Assembly: GCA_943333275.1 (NCBI GenBank)
Contig: CALQSQ010000034.1
Span: 1 to 54,304 of the forward strand
Direction: 5' to 3'
Length of the DNA: 54,304 nt
Source: Akkermansia muciniphila
Lineage (GTDB): Bacteria; Verrucomicrobiota; Verrucomicrobiia; Verrucomicrobiales; V1-33
A program made the position numbers and the translations under genes. The notes beneath the pieces are model-generated. The model was not told the origin of the DNA, ran no database searches, and saw nothing but the letters and a program-made list of their open reading frames with translations. Positions 1 through 8,675 of this stretch are shown piece after piece (positions within the stretch are counted from its first letter, which is position 1; every line of letters starts with the position of its first letter).

Positions 1-132
1 AAACGCAATGAGGTGGAGCGGCTCTTTCGCAGGCTCAAAGGCTTTCGGAGATTATTCTCCCGCTTCGATAAACTGGACGCTCTCTTCATGGGCTTTCTCC
101 ACTTCGCTTTGATCGTCGATATTCTCAGATAG
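1..132 (+). CDS. IS5-family transposase, C-terminal 43 residues (5' end outside window)
   Basis: Only the tail of a DDE transposase is visible. It starts with KRNEVERLFRRLKGFRR, the region around the catalytic glutamate in IS5-family enzymes (N-x-V-E-R-x-F-x-x-L-K), and ends with a hydrophobic FLHFALIVD segment just before the TAG at 130-132. Length and spacing match the usual C-terminus, so the end itself looks intact. Whether the rest of the gene is whole cannot be seen. The element has disrupted the neighbouring minus-strand gene. Confidence 0.85.
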   Translation, partial: KRNEVERLFRRLKGFRRLFSRFDKLDALFMGFLHFALIVDILR

Positions 133-147
133 TGTTAACACGCCCTA
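1..147 (+). mobile_element. Right end of an IS5-type insertion sequence
   Basis: The window opens inside an insertion sequence. The transposase stops at 132. The next bases, GTGTTAACACGCCC then TA (132-147), look like the terminal inverted repeat of IS5/IS427-group elements, which commonly target TA or CTAG. Right after this the frame of a minus-strand gene begins in mid-protein, which fixes the junction near 146-148. The left end and the other target copy lie outside the window, so the exact border is an inference. Confidence 0.7.
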
Positions 148-559
148 GGTTGAGTGGCAAACCCGGATCGCAGGGTATTTGAGAACCGTTCGCTGCTCGG
201 ATCGAATACCCTTCCTCATGAGCACTCTTGGAAATACGGTTCAACGGTATTGCCAAAGGAGGAAGCCAGATTTTTACCCCGAAAGGCCCAAAACCTTGAT
301 TGTAAATTAAATATCCATCAGCGATCAGGCCTTTCGCTATATTTCTCCCCCTGTAATTGCCGATTGAAAAATCGGCAAGCGGCCGGCCTCTTGAATTTAC
401 CGCCTCAACTTGCTGAGGATTCGCAGGGAACTCGCGTGCGATCTCCCTCCAACCCGAGTCACTCGCAACATAAAAGAAGAGAAGGTTCATTACTAATACG
501 ATGAAGGCACCGATGGTGATGGCCGCCCTGATTCTCCCCCAATAAATTGCGATCTTCAT
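148..559 (-). pseudogene. Small membrane protein of unknown function, 3' end removed by the IS
   Basis: Reading leftward from an ATG at 559, the product begins MKIAIYWGRIRAA, followed by one hydrophobic helix (about residues 14-34). A soluble part contains GWREIAREFP and, later, a WLPPLAIPLNRIS segment. This arrangement (one helix, W-x-x-hydrophobic-A-x-x-F-P, then a hydrophobic 'PPL-IP' stretch) resembles a recurrent family of uncharacterised bacterial proteins whose role I do not know. The genomic part of the frame stops at about 148, where IS sequence begins; translation would run into the IS and end at 125 after a few foreign residues (GRVNTI). I therefore call it a 3'-truncated gene. An alternative ATG 39 bases upstream (598) is less likely. 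Confidence 0.6.
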
Positions 560-599
560 TGCACAGTTTGGATTGTGGTGGTCGGCAGCGAAGCCCATA

Positions 600-1081
600 T
601 TGGAAAACGATCCCTTCGAAGACCATCCACCGGTTGTGCGATTCTCATGACGGATTAATTCCCCGCCTTAGTGAAGGTGGCAGGTGGTTTGTAACAAGAA
701 TGGCCTGACGATTCTTTCATGATTCTGTGGATTAATCTGGCAGTAATCAAAATGATTTGGGACGAGCGAGCTTACCCAGCCCCCTGCTGCCAATCTCGCA
801 ACACCAAAAGGCTGCCACGTCCTGTTCCCTGAGTTTCCCGCACCATGGCGAGCGAACGATTTCAAAATTCCTCGCGCCCGACACTTTAAGCATTCGGAGG
901 GTCCATCCTGAGTAGATATCGGAAGGAGGGATTTTCCGCAGTTGCGGCAACGAGGGCTGGCATTTCTTTGGGGGTGGTCGGTTGGACGTGGGCTGGTGAT
1001 CTGGCCCTCTACGCTAGGCTACTAGAACACGGAACGGGAGATCGTTGCTGAAAACGGTGGTTGGTTCCACGCTCCGGGCGC
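600..1081. other. 480-base stretch with no convincing gene; possible decayed zinc-ribbon frame on the minus strand
   Basis: No open frame here has a credible start. One minus-strand frame runs open from about 1015 to the TAA at 668. It encodes two Cys-x-x-Cys knuckles (CRNC at 938-949 and CLKC at 881-892) 15 residues apart, then a basic segment. Two TAG codons lie just upstream (around 1019-1024) and there is no ATG before the first knuckle. It could be a gene remnant left near the IS, or chance. The end of the stretch should hold the promoter of the gene at 1082, but no clear -35/-10 pair was recognised. Confidence 0.25.
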
Positions 1082-2560
1082 ATGAATTTCCCTTATTTTA
1101 TTCTGATCTGTGTAGCGAGTGTGGTCCTTTCCGGACGGAGTGCGGCCGCGCCCAAGGAGGCGGATTTTTATCCCAGTGTTCCCTTGCCGATTCCGGCGGG
1201 AGTGGCGTTGGAGGTGAGTGCCCTGGAAATGATGCCGGATGGGCAGCTGATGGTGGGGACGCGGCGCGGGGATATTTACGCGGTGACGAATCCCGGTGCA
1301 GAGGATCTCAGCCAGATGAAATTCACAAAATATGGTTCCGGCATGCATGAAATCCTGGGCTTGGCCTACAATGCCAAGGACGGCTTTCTTTACGTGACCC
1401 AGCGTCCCGAGGTTACCAAAACCAAGGACACGGATGGTGACGGACGCTGCGATGTTTATGAAACATTCTTTGATGGATGGGGCCAGAGCGGGGATTACCA
1501 CGAGTACAACTTCGGATCAAAATTCGATCCCGAGGGAAATCTCTGGACGGTCTTGTGTCTGACGGGGTCTTTCAGCAGTGAGATCGATTGGCGCGGTTGG
1601 TGTTTGCGGATCAGCCCTGAAGGCAAGGCGATTCCAACATGCGGGGGTGTGCGTAGTCCGGGGGGCATCGGATTCTTGTTCGGAGAATGTTTCTTCACCG
1701 ACAATCAGGGACCTTGGAATGGATCCAGTTCGTTGAAATGTTTGAAGCCAGGCTCGTTCCAAGGCCATGATGGCGGGAACAAATGGTACGAAACCCCTGC
1801 GGCCAAGGCCACTATGGGAGGCACGCCTCCGCCCGCGCAAAGCGGCAGCCGCATGGTGGTGGAGCGCACAAAGGTTCCGCAGCTGGTTCCTCCTGCCATC
1901 ATGCTTCCGCATGGACGGGTGGGGCAGTCGTCTTCCGGCCTCTTTGAGGACATCAGCGGGGGGAAATTTGGTCCTTTTGCCGGACAGGCCTTTGTGGCGG
2001 ATCAGGGTTTTTCCAATATTTGCCGCTGCCCGATGGAAAAGGTGAATGGCGTCTGGCAGGGTGGCTGCATCGTGTTCCGCGAAGGCTTCCGATGCGGGAT
2101 CATTCCGATGCTGGAAACGAAGGATGGCACACTCTATCTGGGTGGGGCTGATCGCGGATGGGGCAGCCGGGGTGGCAATCCCTTCACTTTGGAACGCGTG
2201 CGCTGGTCCGGCCAGGTTCCTTTTGAAATCCAGAACATCCGAGCCAAAAACGATGGCTTCGAAGTAGCCTTCACCGCTCCGGTCGATGCCACCAAGGCTG
2301 CCAACCCCGCCAGCTACCAATGCGAAGCCTGGACCTACATTTTCCAAAGCAGCTACGGCAGCCCAGAAGTGGACAAAGTCCTGCCCGCAGTAAAATCCGC
2401 CGAGGTCAGCGCCGATGGCCTGACTGTCCGCCTGCGCCTCACCCCGCTCACCAAGGGGCATGTGCATGCGATTGATCTTCCTGGAGTGACGGACAAAGAC
2501 GGCGTGCCGTTGCTGCATTCTAAGGTGTATTACACGTTGAACGAAATTCCCTCGGCTTAA
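1082..2560 (+). CDS. Secreted beta-propeller protein, glucose/sorbosone dehydrogenase-like
   Basis: The 492-residue product starts with a signal peptide (MNFPYFILICVASVVLSG, cleavage near AAA). The mature part resembles the soluble PQQ-type glucose/sorbosone dehydrogenase propellers that planctomycetes and verrucomicrobia carry in many copies. Visible marks are a VGTRRGDIYAV blade, an EILGL segment, an acidic DTDGDGRCD loop of calcium-binding type, and a GHDGGNKWY region. The last ~110 residues (from about 390) look like an added Ig-like domain. In such proteins the propeller probably acts on sugars in the periplasm, but catalysis is not shown here. I chose the ATG at 1082 because it sits directly before the signal peptide; the ATG at 1061 would add seven charged residues. 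It has no obvious operon partner. Confidence 0.75.
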   Translation: MNFPYFILICVASVVLSGRSAAAPKEADFYPSVPLPIPAGVALEVSALEMMPDGQLMVGTRRGDIYAVTNPGAEDLSQMKFTKYGSGMHEILGLAYNAKDGFLYVTQRPEVTKTKDTDGDGRCDVYETFFDGWGQSGDYHEYNFGSKFDPEGNLWTVLCLTGSFSSEIDWRGWCLRISPEGKAIPTCGGVRSPGGIGFLFGECFFTDNQGPWNGSSSLKCLKPGSFQGHDGGNKWYETPAAKATMGGTPPPAQSGSRMVVERTKVPQLVPPAIMLPHGRVGQSSSGLFEDISGGKFGPFAGQAFVADQGFSNICRCPMEKVNGVWQGGCIVFREGFRCGIIPMLETKDGTLYLGGADRGWGSRGGNPFTLERVRWSGQVPFEIQNIRAKNDGFEVAFTAPVDATKAANPASYQCEAWTYIFQSSYGSPEVDKVLPAVKSAEVSADGLTVRLRLTPLTKGHVHAIDLPGVTDKDGVPLLHSKVYYTLNEIPSA

Positions 2561-2682
2561 GCTCAGGACTGGGATTGGGTCTGAACTTGGTCACCCAAGG
2601 CGCAAAGTCCAGGCGTTTGGGCTCATCATGGGCTTCGAAATCACTCTTGTTGTTAAAAATGATAATTTCCATAATTCAGCAA

Positions 2683-2710
2683 TTGACCGCGTTCCTGTTA
2701 GTAGTATTGT
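2683..2710 (+). promoter_or_regulatory. Candidate sigma-70 promoter of the large FHA gene
   Basis: TTGACC (2683-2688) and TATTGT (2705-2710) are separated by 16 bases and end 25 bases before the ATG at 2736. The surrounding 90 bases are clearly AT-richer than the rest of the window, as expected for a promoter region. Confidence 0.4.
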
Positions 2711-2735
2711 TAATTTCATCTGATTTTCTACCCGC

Positions 2736-5700
2736 ATGGCAAAACTCGTCACACACACCGGTCACTCCTTCGACATCCCGTCGCATGCAGTGACATTTGG
2801 AGCTGATCAGGCGAATGATGTCATGATTCCGAGTCTGTATGGGTTGGCGCCCAGACACTTCGCGATTTTGAATGAAAATTTTGCTTTCGTGATTCGGGAT
2901 GTCAGCTCGGGGGTTGGTGTTCTGGTAAATGGACGGATGGTGGATGAAGCTCGGCTCCAACATGGGGACGCCATTGACGCGGGAAATTTAAAACTGATCT
3001 TTCAGGATGCAACTCCAGCGGTCGCCCCGGATTGGGCCGGTTTTATCCCAACTCAGCAAAAAGCACCGCCGCCGGCACCTAAGCATCCTCATCCCGTGGC
3101 TCCAGCGCCGCAAAATATCAGTTGGTCGGTGCAGCCGAAGGCCGTCGCCGCAGTCCCGGCCTGGCAATCGAGTTCCGCAACAAGGACGATGCCGCCGCCC
3201 AGCCCGCCAGCTCCCGCAGCGCCCGGCGCCTTGCCTCCACGAGCCCTGAGTCCGCAGGCAAGTCTGCCGCCGATCCCGCCTGAAACAGCTTGGTTTAAAC
3301 CGCGCACAGGGACCCCGGCGGGATTTGCTCAGAAGGAGATTGGCGGGGACAAAAACCAGAGCAATCTCGTGCTGTCCTCCCCACCACCTGCAGAGGCACC
3401 ACCCAATGCGTTCGCTGCTCCCATCCTGCCCGCCGCCCCGGTGCAAAATGCTCCGGTCACGCCAGCATGGAATCCCACGGTCGTCCAGACCGGTGCACCC
3501 CCGGTTTTGACGGTTGTCCCGGTGCTCCCAACCACACCATCGGAGGCCCCCCCCATTCTTGTCGCAGTTCCCATCCTGCCAGCTTGGACTCCCACGGTCA
3601 TCCAGCCCTTCGACCCCGCGGTATCGCCGGTTGCCCTGGTGCTCCCACCCACCCCGCCCGCTTTTTCCAAGCCGGAACCGGCGCCACCGATGCCGGTCCC
3701 TCCCGCGCTTCCACACGTCCCTCCGGTTGCATTGGCAGTTGCCCATCCTCCGCATTCCTCAATGGTCGAGATGCCGCCGCAGCGGGGTGTGCAGGACGTG
3801 CAGTTTGAAGTTTTACCGGCGGAATCGACGGCAGCGACTGTGACCGCAGAACCTACCCCGCTTCCTATCGAGACACCCGCTGTTCAAGCACCCTTTCCTC
3901 CGCTCGAAGCACCACCCTGGCTGCCGAAGGAGGACCAGCAAGCTCCAGCCCCCATGGATGCGAAGTCAAAGGATGAGCCATTGAGCGGGGTTTCCAAGCG
4001 CCGGGTGCGCAATGCCCACCGGGAAAAAGTCACAGGAAATCACCTGCTGAGAGCGGCAAAATACACTTTTCTGGCAGCCCTGCTGTGTGCGGCTGGAACT
4101 GCCCGGTATTGGGGTCAGGGTGTGTCTGGGTGGATGGAGAGCACTTTTTCGTCCGTAGGAACTCCCAAATCCGGCAGCGAACCCAAGAAGGACCACCCGC
4201 CGGAAGGTCCCGAGGCAGACCCCCGCCTGATTGAGAATCAGCGGCAGGAATTGCTCAACACCCCGGTGGATACCAGCAAACCCCACGTCGAAGTGGCGCC
4301 CCGGTTTATCTGGGACGGGGCCACGACCGTTTTTTCGCTGGGATTTCCGCAGATCGAAATTTTCTACCTTAACCAGGCCCAGCAGCGCGGGCTGCCCATG
4401 CCCAAGCGCCATTGCGCCTATGTTGAAAAACATTTTGGCATCAAAATAGAAGGCCTTCAGCGCCTTACCTCCATTCAGGTGGATGCGGACAAACCCGGGC
4501 TGGTGGTCCTGACCACCCAGCGCGATGCCAACGCCTCGGACTGGATCAGTGAGGCCAATCTTCAGGAGGAAAATCCCCAGTCGGTCGGACCGTTGCAAGT
4601 GCTCCAGTACATCGCTCCGGACGGGCATGCCTGCGGCGTGGTGGCCATTGATCAACGGAATTTTGTGATCGGGGACCCCGCGCTCATCACTGCCTGTCTG
4701 CTGCAGAAAACCGACTCCAAAACCTCCGCCCTCGCCAATGCGCTCTGGCCGGATTTCCTGCGCAAGCAACCCGGGGCCTTCCTCTGGACCGTGAAGGTCG
4801 ATGCGGCCATGCAGGCGGAATTGAACAAAGCCAGCAAGACCAACGGACTGGAAACTATCTCCTCCTTCGCAGTTCGTTTTGGTGGTGAGCCACCGACCTG
4901 CGAAGGGTTCGCCATCCGGGATGCCAGTGCCTCGCAGGAGGCGTTCGCCAATGCCGCCACGAATTCCCTGCGTGGCATGCTCCGCATGATGACCACCCAG
5001 ATCGAAGCCGGCGGCACCCAGCGTTCCGGTCCGCGCGAGGACGTTCCCGTCGATGTGTCCCGCACCGCCGCCACGGCTCAGGTGCGGCGCGGCGAGGAAT
5101 TTGTAAATATTTTCCTGCAGGGATTCTATGCCCCGGTGGCGAGTGACAACAGTCCGCTGGCCACTCTGGCGCAGGCCCGCACCATTGCCCATGCCTTCAA
5201 TCTCGCACGGGGCTTCGATGCCCCCGAAGCGCGCAAAGTCCGCACTGTGGAGCAGGCCACGGAGGCACTGCAGCACGGCATGTCGGGCGCCGGCCGTGCT
5301 GCGGCCATGGAATTCCAGATTCAGGAAATGAATCGGGATGAAATGCAACGCATGCGGAAATACCTTACCTTCGCGGATGGCTATCTGGCCTGCCGTCCGG
5401 ATCTCGATTCCTTGCCGGATCATATCCGAGCGCTGACTGAGGAAGGGCGGGACCGCATGAATGCGGAGACTGTGCTCAGCCTCTGCGCGGCACCCTCTTC
5501 AGATAAAGCGGTGAAGATCAAAGACCTCACGGCGTTCATTCGCAAATCTCTTGCGGACCTGCGCGCCACCAAGGGGGCCATGGCTCTTTTCGGCATGCCG
5601 CAACTCACCGAGGAGGAGGTCGGCGGAGTGCTGCGTTACATTCACCAGAAACCCAACGGCCAGCTTGGCTGGAAGCAGGGGGAGGTCTCCTACAATGCCT

Positions 5701-5975
5701 GGCAGGCGAAGGCAAATCCCAAGGCCGCGCGCGATGCCGCGGCACTTGCTAGGATCGCAGGTGCTGCGCAGGCAGCCGGGGTCGATCAACTCAAGGCGGC
5801 CGCCAGCGTCGAAAAGGCCATCGAAATCCTCTGCCAGGGAGTTCAAGGGACGGGGCAGTTTGGCTCCACCGTTTTCAAGTGCCAGTCGCTGACACCCCAG
5901 GAAATGCAGGCCGCAGCCGAGCTCCTGGTATTGGACAACGGGGCCCTGCGCCTTAAATCTGAATCAGGCAACTGA
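2736..5975 (+). CDS. FHA-domain, proline-rich, single-pass membrane protein (1079 residues)
   Basis: Residues 1-92 form a forkhead-associated fold (HAVTFGADQANDV, then HFAI, then VLVNGRMV). FHA domains normally bind phosphothreonine, but here the usual Gly-Arg is Gly-Ala (FGAD) and the Ser of the S-x-x-H motif is Ala (APRHF); only the Asn-Gly is kept. Residues ~100-400 are a Pro/Ala/Val-rich linker with internal repeats. A basic stretch (KRRVRNAHREK) precedes one membrane helix near 442-460, so the FHA part is probably cytoplasmic and the ~600-residue C-terminal part outside the membrane. I do not recognise the C-terminal part: it is soluble, mixed alpha/beta, and has no repeats I can see. 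No kinase gene lies next to it. The ATG at 2736 directly precedes the FHA strand pattern. It ends 33 bases before zwf, which it faces tail to tail. Confidence 0.7.
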   Translation: MAKLVTHTGHSFDIPSHAVTFGADQANDVMIPSLYGLAPRHFAILNENFAFVIRDVSSGVGVLVNGRMVDEARLQHGDAIDAGNLKLIFQDATPAVAPDWAGFIPTQQKAPPPAPKHPHPVAPAPQNISWSVQPKAVAAVPAWQSSSATRTMPPPSPPAPAAPGALPPRALSPQASLPPIPPETAWFKPRTGTPAGFAQKEIGGDKNQSNLVLSSPPPAEAPPNAFAAPILPAAPVQNAPVTPAWNPTVVQTGAPPVLTVVPVLPTTPSEAPPILVAVPILPAWTPTVIQPFDPAVSPVALVLPPTPPAFSKPEPAPPMPVPPALPHVPPVALAVAHPPHSSMVEMPPQRGVQDVQFEVLPAESTAATVTAEPTPLPIETPAVQAPFPPLEAPPWLPKEDQQAPAPMDAKSKDEPLSGVSKRRVRNAHREKVTGNHLLRAAKYTFLAALLCAAGTARYWGQGVSGWMESTFSSVGTPKSGSEPKKDHPPEGPEADPRLIENQRQELLNTPVDTSKPHVEVAPRFIWDGATTVFSLGFPQIEIFYLNQAQQRGLPMPKRHCAYVEKHFGIKIEGLQRLTSIQVDADKPGLVVLTTQRDANASDWISEANLQEENPQSVGPLQVLQYIAPDGHACGVVAIDQRNFVIGDPALITACLLQKTDSKTSALANALWPDFLRKQPGAFLWTVKVDAAMQAELNKASKTNGLETISSFAVRFGGEPPTCEGFAIRDASASQEAFANAATNSLRGMLRMMTTQIEAGGTQRSGPREDVPVDVSRTAATAQVRRGEEFVNIFLQGFYAPVASDNSPLATLAQARTIAHAFNLARGFDAPEARKVRTVEQATEALQHGMSGAGRAAAMEFQIQEMNRDEMQRMRKYLTFADGYLACRPDLDSLPDHIRALTEEGRDRMNAETVLSLCAAPSSDKAVKIKDLTAFIRKSLADLRATKGAMALFGMPQLTEEEVGGVLRYIHQKPNGQLGWKQGEVSYNAWQAKANPKAARDAAALARIAGAAQAAGVDQLKAAASVEKAIEILCQGVQGTGQFGSTVFKCQSLTPQEMQAAAELLVLDNGALRLKSESGN

Positions 5976-6008
5976 TTCAATGGCTGGCCGCCGTTCAGGC
6001 AAATCCGC

Positions 6009-7598
6009 TCAGATCCGCCGCCAGGCCCGGCCATCGCGTTCCAGAAGCTCATCGGATTCCTGCGGCCCCCAGGTTCCGGCGGGGTATTCGCAGATGGGAG
6101 GAGGGTTCTCGCTGGCATGCCAGGCGCGATGAATTTGATCGATGTATTTCCAGGCGTTTTCCACTTCATCCCGGCGGGCGAAGAGCGTGGCGTCGCCCGC
6201 CATGGCGTCCAGTAGCAGCCGTTCGTAGGCTTCCGGACTGGCTTTGCCGAAACTGGAACTGTAGTGGAAATCCATTTTCACCTGCTCCAGACGCATCGAA
6301 GCCCCGGGCATTTTCGAGTACATGCGGAGGGCGATTCCTTCATCCGGTTGGATGCGGATGCTGAGGATGTTGGCATTCTCGCCACCGGCGAGTTTGTTGA
6401 ACAGCACGCTGGGAGGCTTTTTGAAGTGAATGGAAATCTCCGTGCTCTTTTTGGGCAGTTGCTTGCCCACGCGGATGTAAAATGGCACACCCTCCCAGCG
6501 CCAGTTGTCCACCATGACGCGCAGCGCCACGTAGGCCTCCGTCTGGCTGTCCGGATTGACGCGGTCTTCCTTGCGGTAGCCCACGGCGGGCTTTCCGTCC
6601 ACGGTGCCGGCGGAGTATTGGGCTCGCACCACATTGCGACCGACATCCGCGGCATCGGCAAACGAGCGCAACGAGCGCAGCACCTTGACTTTTTCGTCGC
6701 GCACCCCGTCCGCTGTGAGATCCGTTGGTGGCTCCATGGCCACAAGGCTGAGCAGTTGCAGCAAATGATTCTGGACCATGTCGCGCAGCGCGCCGGCCTT
6801 GTCGTAATAACCGCCGCGTCCGCCTTCCATGCCGAGGTTCTCCGCGCAGGTGATCTGCACGTGATCGATGTAGCGGTTGTTCCACATCGATTCAAAAATC
6901 GAGTTCGCAAACCGCAGCACCATGATGTTCTGCGCGGTCTCCTTACCGAGATAATGGTCGATCCGATAGGTGTCACTTTCATCGAACACCTCGTTCACCA
7001 CGCCATTGAGTCGCTGCGCCGTGGCGAGGTCCGTGCCGAAAGGTTTCTCCACCACCACGCGGGACCATTTGCCAGGTCCCGTCGGCTGATTCAGTCCGGC
7101 CTTCTGGAGTTGTTGTAATATGGGCACAAACTGATCCGGCGCGGAAGCCAGATAGAACAACCTGTTGCCCCCGGCACCCTCCGCATCCAGCTTCCGCAGC
7201 CGCTCGGCCAGACGCGCGTATCCATCCGCATCCTCGAATTCACTCTGGTGATAATAAACTCCCTGACTGAACGCGGCCCAAAGTTGTGCATTGTGACCTG
7301 AGCGGGAAACTTTTTTGTTCATTTCCTCCAATTCGGAACGGAAGCTCTCATGGGTCTTCTCCCGTCTCGCAAATCCCACCACTTTCAGTGTCGGCGGAAG
7401 TTCCCCCTCGGATGCCAGATTATACAGGGCTGGAATCAGCTTCCGGCTCGTTAAATCTCCCGATGCCCCAAAAATCACCACCGTGCAGGGATCAGGACGT
7501 TGGCGGGTGGCGAGTTCTTCGCGGAAAGGGTTGGTGGGAGTGTCCAAAGGAGGGGGCAGCGTGGGGTTGGTGGGTGGGGGAATGGACTCCGCACCCAC
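6009..7598 (-). CDS. zwf: Glucose-6-phosphate 1-dehydrogenase
   Basis: This is the first enzyme of the oxidative pentose phosphate pathway; it oxidises glucose-6-phosphate with NADP to 6-phosphogluconolactone in the cytoplasm. The 529-residue product has the nucleotide-binding GASGDLTSRKL motif at 44-54 and the substrate-binding RIDHYLGKE signature near 210. The VVEKPFG and VQITCAEN segments also fit the family, which usually has 480-520 residues. The N-terminus carries ~40 extra Pro/Thr-rich residues, so translation could begin further in, but no internal ATG precedes the Rossmann motif closely. It stands alone. Its start is 120 bases from that of accD on the other strand, so the two must share one short divergent promoter region. 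Confidence 0.96.
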   Translation of the reverse strand: MGAESIPPPTNPTLPPPLDTPTNPFREELATRQRPDPCTVVIFGASGDLTSRKLIPALYNLASEGELPPTLKVVGFARREKTHESFRSELEEMNKKVSRSGHNAQLWAAFSQGVYYHQSEFEDADGYARLAERLRKLDAEGAGGNRLFYLASAPDQFVPILQQLQKAGLNQPTGPGKWSRVVVEKPFGTDLATAQRLNGVVNEVFDESDTYRIDHYLGKETAQNIMVLRFANSIFESMWNNRYIDHVQITCAENLGMEGGRGGYYDKAGALRDMVQNHLLQLLSLVAMEPPTDLTADGVRDEKVKVLRSLRSFADAADVGRNVVRAQYSAGTVDGKPAVGYRKEDRVNPDSQTEAYVALRVMVDNWRWEGVPFYIRVGKQLPKKSTEISIHFKKPPSVLFNKLAGGENANILSIRIQPDEGIALRMYSKMPGASMRLEQVKMDFHYSSSFGKASPEAYERLLLDAMAGDATLFARRDEVENAWKYIDQIHRAWHASENPPPICEYPAGTWGPQESDELLERDGRAWRRI

Positions 7599-7717
7599 CG
7601 GAAATCAAGGGAATCGTGATTCGATCAAGGCGGAGGAGCAGATTGCAGCAATTTCTCTGCCGGACCTGACTGCTTTTGCGTCTTGCGGTCCGGCCAACCT
7701 TGCTCTAAAACATTCCT

Positions 7718-8626
7718 GTGAGCAGCAGAAAACGACAGACCACCATCGATCTCCCGGAGTTCAAGGACAATGGAGACAGTTTCTTCAAGAAACCGTCGAT
7801 GGATAACTTTCAGGATCAGAAAAAGACGGATATGCCCGAGGGGTTGTGGCAGGCGTGTCCCAGTTGCGGGGCGACGATCCATGAATTGGAACTGGCCGAG
7901 AATCTGCGGGTCTGCCCCAAATGCGACCACCATTTCACCATGACCGCGCCTGACCGCGTGGCGCTGCTGGTGGATGCGGAAACGTTTGAGGCCATGGATG
8001 ATGATCTCATCTCCGTAAATGCCCTCGGCTTTAAAAAATACACCGAACGTGCCGCACAATACCGGGAACTGACCGGCCTGACGGATGCCGTGGTCACGGG
8101 CCGGGCATTGTTGGATGGGCATCCGATCACGCTGGGCATCATGGATTTTAGGTTTCTCGGAGCCAGCATGGGCAGTGTGGTGGGCGAGCGGCTCACCCGG
8201 GCCATCGAGGCGGCCACCGCTGAACGCCGTGCCTGCATCATCGTTTCCAGTTCCGGCGGGGCGCGGATGCACGAGGGCATTCTCAGCCTCATGCAGATGG
8301 CCAAGACCAGTGGGGCGCTCGCGCGGCACCAGCAGGCGGGCTTGCCGTTTATTTCCGTGCTCAGCCATCCGACCACCGGCGGCGTGACGGCCAGTTTTGC
8401 CACGCTGGGGGACATTATTTTGGCGGAGCCGAAATGCATGATTGGTTTTGCCGGGCCCCGTGTCGTGAAGGAAACGACGCATCAGGACCTGCCGCCCGGA
8501 TTTCAGACCGCGGAGTTCATGCTGGAACATGGTCTGGTGGATCGGATCGTCGAGCGCAGGGAGCTGCGCAGCGTGCTGGCGGGACTGCTGGGGTATCTGA
8601 TGGCCGGGGCTGCGACCAAGGCTTGA
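7718..8626 (+). CDS. accD: Acetyl-CoA carboxylase carboxyltransferase subunit beta
   Basis: AccD is half of the carboxyltransferase that moves CO2 from carboxybiotin to acetyl-CoA, giving malonyl-CoA for fatty acid synthesis. The zinc ribbon is seen as Cys 47, 50, 66 and 69 (CPSC and CPKC), followed by the crotonase-like core with SSSGGARMHEG and PTTGGVTASFA. I chose the GTG at 7718 over the ATG at 7799. The longer form includes an FFKKP segment before MPEGLW, and other AccD proteins begin with a similar W/F-KKP stretch about 15-20 residues before I-P-x-G-L-W. No accA lies in the window. The product has 302 residues, within the normal range. Confidence 0.95.
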   Translation: MSSRKRQTTIDLPEFKDNGDSFFKKPSMDNFQDQKKTDMPEGLWQACPSCGATIHELELAENLRVCPKCDHHFTMTAPDRVALLVDAETFEAMDDDLISVNALGFKKYTERAAQYRELTGLTDAVVTGRALLDGHPITLGIMDFRFLGASMGSVVGERLTRAIEAATAERRACIIVSSSGGARMHEGILSLMQMAKTSGALARHQQAGLPFISVLSHPTTGGVTASFATLGDIILAEPKCMIGFAGPRVVKETTHQDLPPGFQTAEFMLEHGLVDRIVERRELRSVLAGLLGYLMAGAATKA

Positions 8627-8675
8627 CGCTGCCAACGATGCGGACTAGGGGAGGATTTTACCCCACTTCTCATTC

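Noticed and set aside
1517..2518. Open minus-strand frame of 333 codons opposite the secreted propeller gene
   Set aside because: The plus strand encodes a signal peptide and propeller motifs; no motif is seen in the antisense product.
3966..5423. Open minus-strand frame of 485 codons inside the large FHA gene
   Set aside because: The plus-strand frame is longer, has an FHA domain and a membrane helix, and extends on both sides; the antisense one is compositionally typical of a shadow.
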